From NCBI GenBank assembly GCA_963680875.1, contig OY804589.1, positions 31,226,962 to 31,290,961 of the forward strand: a DNA stretch of 64,000 nt, given 5' to 3'. A program made the position numbers and the translations under genes. The stretch comes from Bathymodiolus brooksi. Lineage: Eukaryota > Mollusca > Bivalvia > Mytilida > Modiolidae. How positions within the stretch are numbered: position 1 is the first letter of the stretch; every line of letters begins with the position of its first letter. This document shows, one piece after another, positions 21,706 through 33,700 of this stretch. The notes beneath the pieces were generated by a model. It was not told the origin of the DNA. It was given only the letters and a program-made list of their open reading frames with translations, and searched no databases.

Positions 21706-24037
21706 GGGCGGATCCAGAGATTCTTATAAAAAGGGGGAGGGGCTCAGTTATGGAGCAGAGATGGTGAAAGGAGTGCTATTGAGATGTGAGCGTATGAGTA
21801 GTTTAAGCATATTTTATTTAAGCTCGCTATCGCTCGGGGTTAAATTTTCATGAATATAATGCCTACCTATATTTGAATAACAATAAAGTATGACCGGCAT
21901 GAATTATTTCGATTCTAATAGGACAAATACGGTAATTTTAAAATTCGAGGCGGTCAAGGTGATGCGCTGGTAGTGACTATTCCATCAATCTCCTACGGAA
22001 TTTTAGAAATGGTAAAATTGAGAATTAAGAGATGGAAAGCGAAATTGTGGTTGAAACTGTGGCTTAAAATACCGAAAAGAATTGTATTGACAAGATTCAA
22101 TATAAATTCTATTACAAATAAACAACTTTAAATGATTAACAACGAAATTACCAGTTGAACGCAGCCAGTCGGATCGGAGATAAAGGGAGATAAACATGGG
22201 GACAGTGAACGAAAGGTAAGCCGTGTTTATAAGAGTTTAATTATGACAAGACTTGATTAGGATTTATTTAATTTTAACTTCATTTATTTCAACAATTTTT
22301 AGATAAACAATAATAGAAAATCGCTAACCAAGAAGAATTTTCTGAAAATAGTCAGTGTTTATGTAGGTGCTTTTTTTTTTTTTTTAGTTCAGCGCGCATG
22401 TGTGGCCTATATTCGATTGTTATTCAAATATGCCTTTATTTGTATACCGAATACGGGACGTCATATTAGAATAATTAATTCAATATAGCATTACAATATT
22501 CAGCTATATACATTACATAGTAAGAAGTAATTAATAGGATTGAGAAACAAGATACAAGAACGTATATTAATCCCTATCCGTAGGAATAAATTTCATTTAT
22601 AATATACTGTAAATTTCTAAGGGGAGAAGCAAATAGAACTAACTAATAATATTTGATATAAATTACAGAAGGCATAAGAAAATAAAACAAGAAAGTGATC
22701 TGGTGTTTGATGTAAAAAATGTTTGATTCAAAGTAATTAAAAAAGAAGAAAGAAATAAGGGAACTAGGTACTGCTGATGTTAGATGAAACGTTTACTGTT
22801 TATTTTAAAGTTTTGTTCATTTAAAAATAAACTGTTATTTTGATCGTCTGTGAGGTCAGGTGATCCAAAAAGTAAACGGTCAACTGTCAAGTTCATAGGA
22901 ATATCAATTGATTCGATATACCGATTTCTCGAATCATTGAATCTATGACAATAAAAAAGATAATGCGAGTTAGTTTCAGGGACCCCTTGATGCCAACTAC
23001 AGTTTGGCGAATCTACTACATTTTTTGGGATTAGATGATGGTTTAGAGAGCTACATGCAGTTCGTAATCTCATGTGAAGGATTTGTCCAATTCGAGTTCC
23101 TGAGTAATAATAAATAGGTTTCTTTATACATTTTGATTTATAATAGGATTTGAGAGATAAAGAAGACCTGCTATCTCTTATTGATGTGGGTTCGCTGTTC
23201 CATAATCTTACAGTAGAGGGTAGAACATAATTATTATACAAAGTTGTTCTAGTACGTACTGGGGGATACTTACGACCTGTCTAGTGTTGTAGTCATGAAT
23301 ATTTTCAAAGTTACAGGGAACAATTGCACTAAGGTAAGGAGAAACAAGACCGTTTACCATTTTATATAAAAAAAAATTGTGATGTTCCCGTCTTGCCTGT
23401 AACGTCTCACAACCCGTCTATTTATATAAACTATTAATAGAAACTAACCGAGTTCCCCCAGTGACGGTTCTAGCAGCCTCTATTTGAACATTTTCTCATT
23501 TATTTATCAAGAACAATGTCTTATCATCCCATACGACGTCTGCATATTCAAAAATCAGCCGAATGAAGGTAAGATAAATCTTTTCTAAGGTTTTCCTATC
23601 TAGAATAAATTTGAATTTTCTTAGTATGTTGACTCTAGTAAAAGCTTTCTTTGTTATTAGATCAATATGTTTTTGCCAGCTACCGACATTTGAAATTACT
23701 AATCCGAGATGTTTATGTTCTGTAACTTGATTAATTATTGTATTATTTATTATAAAGGTTTGTTAATTTTTCTAGTGATCGTCATAGTTTCTGTTTTTTG
23801 AGGGTTAAAGTTTACTAGCCACTTAGTGGACCATGCATGAATTGTTGTCATGTCGTTATTTAACGTTATTGCCGATTCACGCGGGTTATCAACAATAACA
23901 TACAAGCTAGTATCATCAGCAAATAGTTTAATAGATGAGTGAATTTCTGTGACAATGTTATTTATAAATATTATAAAAAAATAGAGGTCCTAGAATAGAT
24001 CCCTGGGGAACCCCGGCTTTGATAGTGCGCCATTTAG
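21706..24037. mobile_element. 2.24-kb insertion carrying a LINE 3' half, inside copy B of the duplicated block
   Basis: The block GCGGATCCAGAGATTC...GAGATGTGAGCG (21711-21790) continues in copy A directly into TATTATTGTATTTATAG, but here that sequence resumes only at 24034. The insert starts and ends at GCGTAT, a possible 6-bp target duplication. It contains a foldback relic (21828-21925) and a minus-strand LINE (22700-24028). Confidence 0.6.
22780..24028 (-). pseudogene. degenerate LINE reverse transcriptase, 5' truncated, minus strand
   Basis: Read on the minus strand, the 24028 end gives [15 protein letters not shown], the RT motif B region, then broken frames. An open end at 23241-22780 (YVLPSTVRLWNSEPTSIRDS...) resembles the C-terminal LINE region and has the H/C-rich SHYLFYCHRFN segment. 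Several frameshifts and stops leave it inactive. It is a different family member from the LINE at 26.2-29.7 kb. Confidence 0.75.
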
Positions 24038-24632
24038 CGTATTATTGTATTTATAGTATACCAATAACACATATACATGTATTAGAAACATATAAATAAA
24101 CATTATAAATATTTGAAATATAAATCATAAATGACCCTTGAATAAAAAAAAAGTGATAACTCTTGTCAATACATTCTGCACTGCCGTTGGAGACTCAATT
24201 ATTAAAAGTAGATGGGCTGTGATCCCATTTACCTCCAACACCATATGTCGGTGGTATGTTTGTGTTCAATGATTTTAGATTAGAAATGGTTGTTCGTTTT
24301 GTTTATTTTGGCGAAATTATTGTCAAAAATAAACTGTCTTTTCATAAGTTGACAAATAAAACGTTTGAAGTTTAATCCGATTTGAAATCTCGACAGAATT
24401 GTTTTACGCCTTTTCTATTGGTTATAAGAGTCAAGTACACAATCCGTTTTAAATTGAAAAAAAATATAAGTTTCCAACACAGTTAATTACGTTTTACTTC
24501 TTTTATTATTATACTAATTCTTTGATATGTTTTATTTGAATGACTTACAGCACTTTACCACAAAACACCGTTAACTCCAACAGACGTTTTACGCTTCATT
24601 AAATACCACAAGCAAACAGCTCCTTCATTACT

Positions 24633-24642
24633 TATATAAATA
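24633..24642 (+). promoter_or_regulatory. TATA box of the lectin gene
   Basis: TATATAAATA lies 50-59 bases before the ATG at 24692, leaving room for a start site about 30 bp downstream and a short 5' UTR. The same box is conserved in the broken duplicate at 19462-19471. Confidence 0.6.
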
Positions 24643-24691
24643 TAGAACTACTTCCTATAACAATATCATTTTACATGTAAAACCCTTCAAT

Positions 24692-24755
24692 ATGAAGCTT
24701 CTGATTATATTGAGCGTCGTGGTATTGTTAACAGAGGCATCACATTTATACAAAC
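24692..24755 (+). CDS. lectin exon 1, signal peptide
   Basis: The ATG opens [21 protein letters not shown]: a short basic N-end, a hydrophobic core and a likely cleavage after TEA or EAS. The donor is GTAAGT (24756), phase 1. The start is chosen because it is the only ATG between the TATA box and the donor in this frame. Confidence 0.8.
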
Positions 24756-27700
24756 GTAAGTACTTTTAAGTGCGTGAATGAATGTTGTTAAACGTCAAAA
24801 TGAGCAATTCGAATATGACGTCCTTCAAACGCTTTGAGTCCAAACCCGTGGTAAAAATAATAAAGGACGAAGTCCTTCTAACGGTGAGCTCTCCGATTTT
24901 TCCTTCTATATTGATAGCCAAAAATCTGCTCACCGGAAGTTTAAAAAATAGATCAATTGATAATTTAGAAACGCAAAAGAAATCTATTTCAATGAAAAAT
25001 TCCCAATTCTTTGATTATTTACTCTATGCAAAATCGAAATAAACTTTTATTAAAATTCTAATAAAAAAATCTCTTTCTACGAAACTCCCGATGCGCAGTT
25101 GTTGAATGTTGCAGACGACGGGTTTTCATATTTGTAAACAGAAAACGATCGACAATTGCACTTGGAATCTATCGCTAAAATTCATTGAGGTTCGCATATT
25201 TTGTTATCTTATGCCTGTAATTGGAAAGAATATGATCTCCTGGTTCTATGCATATGTAGAACACATTGAAATTAAAACAAAAACAGTCAATATAATACAT
25301 TTTCCTTACCTTGATCTATGTCAAAATCCGTGATGTACGTTATTCATTGAAGAGTCCAAGGAATTCCGAATGCAAATTGGCACACATTCATGTTATGAAT
25401 AAAGGAAAGGTTTTTATGTCATGTGTATTATATACAAATAGATATGTGAACGTAAATGAATGAATGCTCTTTCAATTTTAACAGTTGTCATTAAATAATT
25501 TACACTAGAAAGGTTATTATGATGTCGTTCGAAATCGTGTCCGGATCTAGGTCACCGAGTGACTAGAACGGGGTCATGAAAATCTGTTCTAAGTTAAAAC
25601 CCGTAACAATGCATTGAATACTATATGGGCTATGATTCAAAAGGAATATTGGTGTTTAATCTGAAATATGAGCATGCAATCAGCTTCATCAATTTGGTCA
25701 AATTTATTATCAACTGCCACGGTCAATATCATCGAAATTGTTCGTAATTGCGTCCGGTGAGGCTAACGTGTACGGATCATCGTATTATTGAAATTTTAGG
25801 ACTTCGTCCTTCAAACAGGTTGCCTGTCTCATATTATTAATCTATGACCGATTAAATTTATGACGTCCTCGACAATTTATAACGATATTTTACCAATTTT
25901 TACATATTAGAATCGAAATAATTCATGGAAGCCATATGTATATATTGTTTTTACCACGGGTAGGCCTTTATGTCAGCTTCTAACGCTCGGGGTAAAACTT
26001 CGTGACATAAGGGCCTGCCCGTGGTAAAAACAATATATACATATGGCTTCCATGAATTATTTCTTAATTATTTAGCTATACCATAATGAGAACAAGTTAC
26101 ACTCGTTGAGATGATACTGGTGTCCGATTTGTACTAGACCAATACGCTTAGTTGGATTGAAATAGTGCTACCTCAATGAAACTCCAATCAGGAAAGACAG
26201 AAATTCGAGTGGTGGTGGTATTATATTGTATTATAAAAATTATGTTAACATTTCACGTAGACTTGACTTGGAACACTCTCAAGTTGAAAGTATGTGGTTT
26301 GAACTAAAAACTAAACTTAGTCCTATTCTATAAATATTAATTATAGGTCAGAAAGAGAGTCTCATATAAATTACTGGCAGTTGTTCGAATCAATGATAAC
26401 AAAGGCCTTGGATGAAAATAGTCGAATTATATGCCTTGGTGATCTAAATAAAAATTACCAATTATCAATTACCAAATAATGTAAATGATATTTTTTCAAT
26501 TAATGGCTTAACAAACATTATTAATAAGCCCACACATTTTGATTCACGAACAGGAAATTCTTCTCTCCTGGATCCGATTTTAATCACAGATAATGTACCT
26601 TTAATTGATTCTGATACAATTCATATTGATAGAAAAATTAGCGACCACGAGGGGACTTGTGTAACAATAAGGTGTGGATATAGCAACTTGAAGTCATATC
26701 AGCGTACAGTGTGGGATTACAAGCGGACGGATTTCCAATTAATGAAACAAAAAATCACTGCCGAGAATTGGGAAATACTTATTCAAAATGAGCGTGATAT
26801 GAACATTGCATGTACAAATTTTACGAAAGCCTTTCTTGATATTTCAGAATTATGTATTCCAAAAAGGGAGGTAACTATTAGGAGTAATGACAAAATATGG
26901 TTCGATTCTATTTTACGGAAAGAAATTAGAAAACGCAATAGATTACGGAAAAAATATCTTTTAATTAAGAACGATTCTTCTAAAGAATTGTATAAAAGAC
27001 AGAGAAATTTAGTTAATAATAAAAAGAAACAGGCGAAAGAAAAGTTTTATGCAAATGTTAATGACAACTTAAGTGATCTAAAATCTGTAAATAGTAAGCT
27101 GTATTATAAAACTATTAATATGTTGCTCAAAAGTGAACGCCCAACTAATGACTTACCCCCTCTACGAAATCCTAATGATATAGTTACCAGTAATTTGTCC
27201 TATGAAGGCGTCGAGAAATGTGAGATATTAAATAAATATTTTTTGTTCTATAACAGATTTAGAAGATGGTGGGATAGATCTCCCTGATTTTGACGATAGG
27301 GGTTGTAATACTTTAACTACAATAGTAGTGAGTGGACAAGATGTAATTGACGTTCTAAATATCTTGGATCCCAACAAAGCTGTTGGACCTGATATTATTA
27401 GTAATAAAATGTTAATTGCTGTTAAGAACGAAGTTGCAAAGCCATTGTCTTTACTATTTAACAAATCTTTTCAATGTAAAATATTTCCTAACAACTGGAA
27501 AATTGCATTTATAATTCCGTTATTTAAAAGGGGCGACAAGTCTTTGCCGTCAAATTATAGACCAGTATCTCTCCTTTCATGCGTGAGCAAATGTATTGAA
27601 AAAATAGCTTTCAAATATATCTTCAACCACTTAATATGTAACAGCCTTCTCTATAAGTTTCAATCTGGCTTCATTCCAGGATATTTTACAACTCATCAAC

Positions 27701-30700
27701 TAGTTGAATTATATCATAATATTTTGCTTGCATTAGATAACAAAGAATTGACTAGTATTACTTTTGCTGACGTGAGCAAAGCTTTTGATCGAGTTTGGAT
27801 TAGAGGTCTCATTTTAAAGCTGGAAAGATATGGTGTAAAGGGAGAATTATTGTGTTGGCTGAAAAGTTACTTAAGTAATAGATGTCAAAGGGTTATTATT
27901 AAAGATGCAATTTCTAGTGTTGGAGAGCTCAAGGCTGGTGTGCCCCAGGGGTCAGTTTTGGGTCCCTTGTTATTTCTTATATTTATAAATGATATAGCGG
28001 ATGACATGCTAGGTCTTGGTAGACTGTTTGCTGATGACACGTCAATTGGACATACCGCGCATGATGAAAATACACTAAAAAATATGATAAATATTGATCT
28101 CAAATATATTCAAAAATTGTCAAAAAGATGGCTTGTAAAATTTAACCCAAGTAAGACTGATATTATGGTTTTCAGTGCTAATAATCAGCAGAACGACTTG
28201 ATTTTTGATTTTAATAGTACACTTATTCAAACAGTAAACACTCACAAACATCTAGGAGTAATTTTTAGTTGTGATTGTAAGTGGACTAAGCATATTAATA
28301 CCATAATTGAAAGAGCTTCAAAACAATTAAATATTTTGAGAAAATTAAAATTTAAACTTAATAGGCAATACCTGGAAAATATCTATATTACATTTATTAG
28401 ACCTATATTAGAATATGGATCTGAAGTGTGGGATAATTGTGGAGCTGTCAACTCTGATAGATTGGAAAAAGTACAAACTGAAGCTGCTCGAATAGTAACA
28501 GGGCTTACTTCATATGCTAGCTTAGATTCTATTTATTGTGAAACTGGGTGGGAAAAGTTAACTGTAAGACGGGAAGTTAAAAAACTTAACTTATTTTATA
28601 AAATCATAAATAATGAATCCCCAGAATATTTATCAGAGTTGATAGCCCCAACAGTTGCCGAATCGAATAACTATAATCTACGAAATCGTCACAATATAAG
28701 TCAACCAGTAAACAGACTATCAAAATACCAAAACTCATTCTTTCCGTCGACTATTAAGACCTGGAATACCCTTGATTTAAATATTCGAGAAGTTCCAACC
28801 TTTTTCACATTCAAAAAAAGGCTCCAATTTAAATATTTTAGAAATAAGAAAATACCATGTTACTTTTCGTCAGGTGACAGATACTTGAATGTTTTGCAAA
28901 GTAGGTTAAGAAATAGATGTAGTGCATTAAATAGTGATTTATATCGTGCTAATTTGATTCCGAATGCATTATGTTCATGTGGAAAATCGGATGAAACTGC
29001 TAAACATTTGTTATTACATTGTAAAAATTATATTGTACAAAGAAATATTTTTCTTATAGGAATTCGAGAAATTAGTAATGATTTACCAATCGATGAGCTT
29101 ACTTTATTATCTGGCAATGAAATTCTCAACGACGAAAAAAATACAAAAATTTTCTTACAAGTTCAAAAATTCATTCAAGACACAGGTCGTTTCACAATAA
29201 ATTGACTACTGTATGGGAATGTGTGCTGATGTTTATATTGTTTACCGTTCGCGACTGACCTCGAAAGTTTATTTCTATTGTTCTTTTTTTCTTTTCCTTT
29301 CTTTTTTTTCTTTTTGTTTACAACAGTATGCGACAATGGATAACTCATCTTTAATACCATATTATAATACACAAAGTGAACTAAAAGTACTTACATTTGG
29401 AGAAATAATGTATTATCAATCCAATAACTCAACAACACGTGCTATAGGTCTATGTCCCAGTTTTCTTTTTTTATACTCGGGTCTGTTTGATTGGTTACAT
29501 TTAATGGTATTCCATTGTTGCATTCTGCTTTATTGCTACATTTTTTGTTTCATGTCTTCATGCGAAAATTTTAGAGAAATAATGTAATAATAATGCTTAT
29601 CATATTGTATATTGTATAGTGTATGTATATGGAGAAGACAATACTAAGTTGAAAAACTTGTGTCTGATCCTTTTGTCATTATTTAGACAATAAAATATGT
29701 TTAAATTAAAATTAACAACATATGAGTTCGGATCACGCTCAGGCGAGGTGTATTCGATATAACATCGTGTGATAGTTTGTCAGTGACTTGCAGCAGAGTT
29801 TTCTCCTGGTACTCCGGTTTCTTCCACCAATAAAACCGACCGTCACGATATAACTGAACTATTGTTGTAAGTGGCGTTAAACACCATAACCCTAATACTT
29901 GAACAGTTCGCGGATAGATATGTCGCTTCTTTCGTATATATTATGCTGATTTCGAGCCAACCAGTATTTCCTGTTTCTCCTTAATGTTGTGTGGTTAGCG
30001 GAGAAGCAACAAATACTATAATTTTATAGTCTTTGATTTGACCTGATCAGGGCTTCAATCCACGATCTATCGCACTAGAGGCTAGAACGATATCAACTAC
30101 ACAAACAATGCAGTTAGTTATTTTAAGTGTTCTTATAATAACAGATTTTCGAAAATACACTGTATACTGGTATTTGAGATTTTTTTACCCGAATTTTGTC
30201 CCTATTTTGTTTTTATATTGATAGCCCCCGTATCTGGAAAATTCTATACACCAAATAACATCAAAATTTCAAAGGTGCCCGGATGTATCGTTTATCGACA
30301 AATGTAAAGAGTACCGTTCCACTGCAGGCTATGTGCCGTTTCATACTCATTTTAGGGCATACGTGAGTTGTACTCATTAGTGAAGATCCACTGTCACTGG
30401 AATTTAGAATAGCATACAATATAAAACACTGTTCCTTTACATTAATTTGTGTCTAAGTGTAAAATTAGACCGTCTTTCATGTTCATTTAAACATCCACAT
30501 CCTTTCTTACTAATAGTTATAGTTTACGTACGTAATTCTGATATGTAACCAAACCAGACGAGAGAAATATGCATTTAACAATTAGGAATAACTAATTATT
30601 GTTGTTAGTGCCAGTAATTCCTTTAACCGATTATCCCAACTTGTACCTTTGAAGTGCTATATATGCATATCTATAATTCAGGGGGTCGTCGTTGTCGTGA

Positions 30701-33700
30701 TCGTGTGGTAGTTGGATTTACAACGACCTATGCAATCAGTGCCTATGACCACTAAAGTTGTGAGTTCGAATCCCGCTCATGGCGAAGTGTATCCGATACA
30801 ATATCTTGTTATCAAGTTTGTCAGTGACTTACGGCAGGTCGGTGGTTTTTTTGAGATGCACATTTTCCTCGTAAAATCTCAATAGGTTGAGAAGAAGTTT
30901 TATAGAAACAAACCCATCGGACATAAAGGGTTTATAATTCTCCATGCGTGTTATAACTAAACTGGACTACAAATCCTGATTCGCAGGACATTCCACCTTA
31001 CTGATAACAAATCAAATGAAAAACAAAAAATACCACACTGTCAGAACAATTCCAGGATCAAATATCAAAATCGTAGAAAGAGGTAAAATCGGTACCACTA
31101 GCGCACAATTACATGACCACCCACTTTCCGGGCTTGGGACAGGTACTTCAATAAAAAAAGTGGCGGGGTTAAGCTAGTTTTATGATCTCAAACTTCTCCT
31201 TTTAATGAAATGTTGTCATATTGCCACTTGGTTGTAGTTTTTCTCTTTCAAACTTCCTCTTGAGTCTAAAGCAATCAGCCACCTAATATCCCTTGTTATT
31301 ACAATACACACAGGTTATCATCGTCGGATTTTGAGTGTGCACCCTATAACTAGAATGGGTCTTGTTTAGTGCAACAGACTTTCTATCAGTACTTTCAGTA
31401 TTTTGATTTTTGTAATAACGATAATGTGAACTATTGGAATTTTTTACTCTTTGAAATTCTTTTATGCAAAAATTATCGGAAAGAACAACTGCATATTGTA
31501 ATGTGTCATCTATAAAAGGTGTTGAGGTGTAAAAACACTATTTAATATTTTAAAGATTTTCTCCTATTTTTTTCAACACCACACACAAATGGAACCCTCA
31601 TACCCAGAAATTCAGTATTTATAGGTCATGCATCAAGCTGTCCATAAATGTAATAAAATACAACTAAATCCAATCAAATTTAGGTCAAAATAATGGAGTA
31701 TTTCAGGAATCTCAAAACAGAGTCTCTGCTCGAGTTTAGTCCGATAAACAAAATAATGTCTTCTGATAGATATTCTAAGAATATAACTGATTAAAATATA
31801 TGAGGACTGTACAATAACAGTACACACTTCCATGGAATAAACTGAGCGAGTGATAGACCCGTGGAAAGTTCTAAAATCTTAAATACGTAATTCATTCTAC
31901 ATAGAACAATCTGCCATCGATTGGAACAGGAACTGCTACCCCCTCCTAGAGTTCATCCCGGGTTTTAGTGCGGTTCGTGGAACAGGAACTGCTACCCCCT
32001 CCTTGAGTTCACCCCGGTTTTTGGTGCGGTTCGTGGAACAGGAACTTCTACCCCCCTCCTTGAGTTCACCCCGGTTTTTGGTGCGGTTCGTGGAACAGGA
32101 ACTACTACCCCCCTCCTAGAGTTCACCCCGGTTTTTAGTGCTGTTCGTGGTGCTAAATCTTTAGTTTTCTGTTTAGAGTTTTGTAGATGACTATCATTAT
32201 GTCTTTTTTTCTTTTGTCCATTGTATAGTCTGTCCTTCGATTTACGGCTTCTGGTATCTGCAAACTTTTTTCATGTAAGGAACCATAATTAGGTTGTGTA
32301 AGCAACTTTTACAGTCCATGCAAAGTTAATAATTCCACTATAAAATATTGTTACAATACTTAATATATCATTACAATTAGTTGTATTCTGAATATATTGG
32401 AATAATTATTCCAGTTTCCGACGACATTATCATGTTGTCGTAACATTGATGAATAATTTGTAATCTGGAAAACTCGGTTAAACAAACAATTAACCAATTC
32501 CGCGGTTTGACTGATTGTCATCTTCTGATTGCCATAAATGTGTCATAACTCCCAAAATTGTAATAAAAAAACCCGTATACCTTCAGGTACGCTTAAAGTC
32601 AAAAGATTGTGAGCAGGTGAAACAAAATAGACAAAATCGGCTCAGAAAATTTTGAAGAGACCAAAGGGGTAATCAGAAGTCGGAAATCGAAGAAGGACAG
32701 ATAATGCAATTGCCAAACAGTCTGAGGCAGATTAACATCTGTTAACAATGACTAAATGGTAAATGGGAAAACGTCAAAATATTTTAATTGTTATACTTGA
32801 AATCCATGAATCTTATATAATTCATAAAACTTTGGCCCCTGTTACTCGTATTTCGTTTACTTTCAGCAATAATTAGACAATGTCCAAGTGGATGGACAAG
32901 GAATGGTGGACAGTGTTACTTTTTCTGTCACTCACTTGTCAACCAAAACACCGCCGCAGTAAGTACAATACCCAGATACAACATAAAAGCTATGACCAAT
33001 ATATGGGTTTATTTTGACCCCAGGGGAAATGATAATACAGTGATACAATACCCTACCCGGGTACAACTTCAAAAACTAAGACCATTATATTGGTTTATTT
33101 TGACCCCCGGGGAAATGGTATTGCAGAAATACAATACCCGGGTACAGCTTCAAAAAATAAGACCATTATATACAGGTTTATTTTTACCCCAGGGGAAATG
33201 GTATTACAGAGTTACAACATAAAAAAATAAGACCATTATATAGGTTTATTTTGACCCCCAGGGGAAATGGTATTACAGAGATGCCAATCCCAAAATGAAT
33301 GAATTCCTGGTTGCTAAGATGATCAGCGAAAGTGTGTGACTTAGTGGGGGAACTGCCACCCCAAGTTATTTGAGCACCAAAATTGTCTGCACCCCAAGTG
33401 TGTTTTTTTAAATAAAGCCAAATTTGTGAATTGTGAGGAACTTAAGTCCGATCATTGTATAATGTGTATGACTTTTGACATCATTAGCAGGATCCCTTTC
33501 CGACATTTATAGAGGCATAGCGTCAATTATTTGTCCTTTGGTTCCCCTCTTTCTGTGAGAGGCAATAGTTCTAGAATCCTGCAGATGATTGGTTTGGATT
33601 GATTTCATGGTGTTTAATACCAATTTCAACAATATTTCAGTTATATCGTGGCGGTCATTTTATTTGTGAAGGAAACCGGAATACCCGGAGAAAACTACTG

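Noticed and set aside
24782..25042. 86-codon frame after lectin exon 1
   Set aside because: It overlaps the intron start, has no family features, and the exon 1 donor and exon 2 phase explain the gene without it.
32985..33285. Extension of lectin exon 2 into the following open frame ([13 protein letters not shown])
   Set aside because: A GTAAGT donor at 32959 and a clean in-phase exon 3 give a complete CTLD. The frame is a minisatellite.
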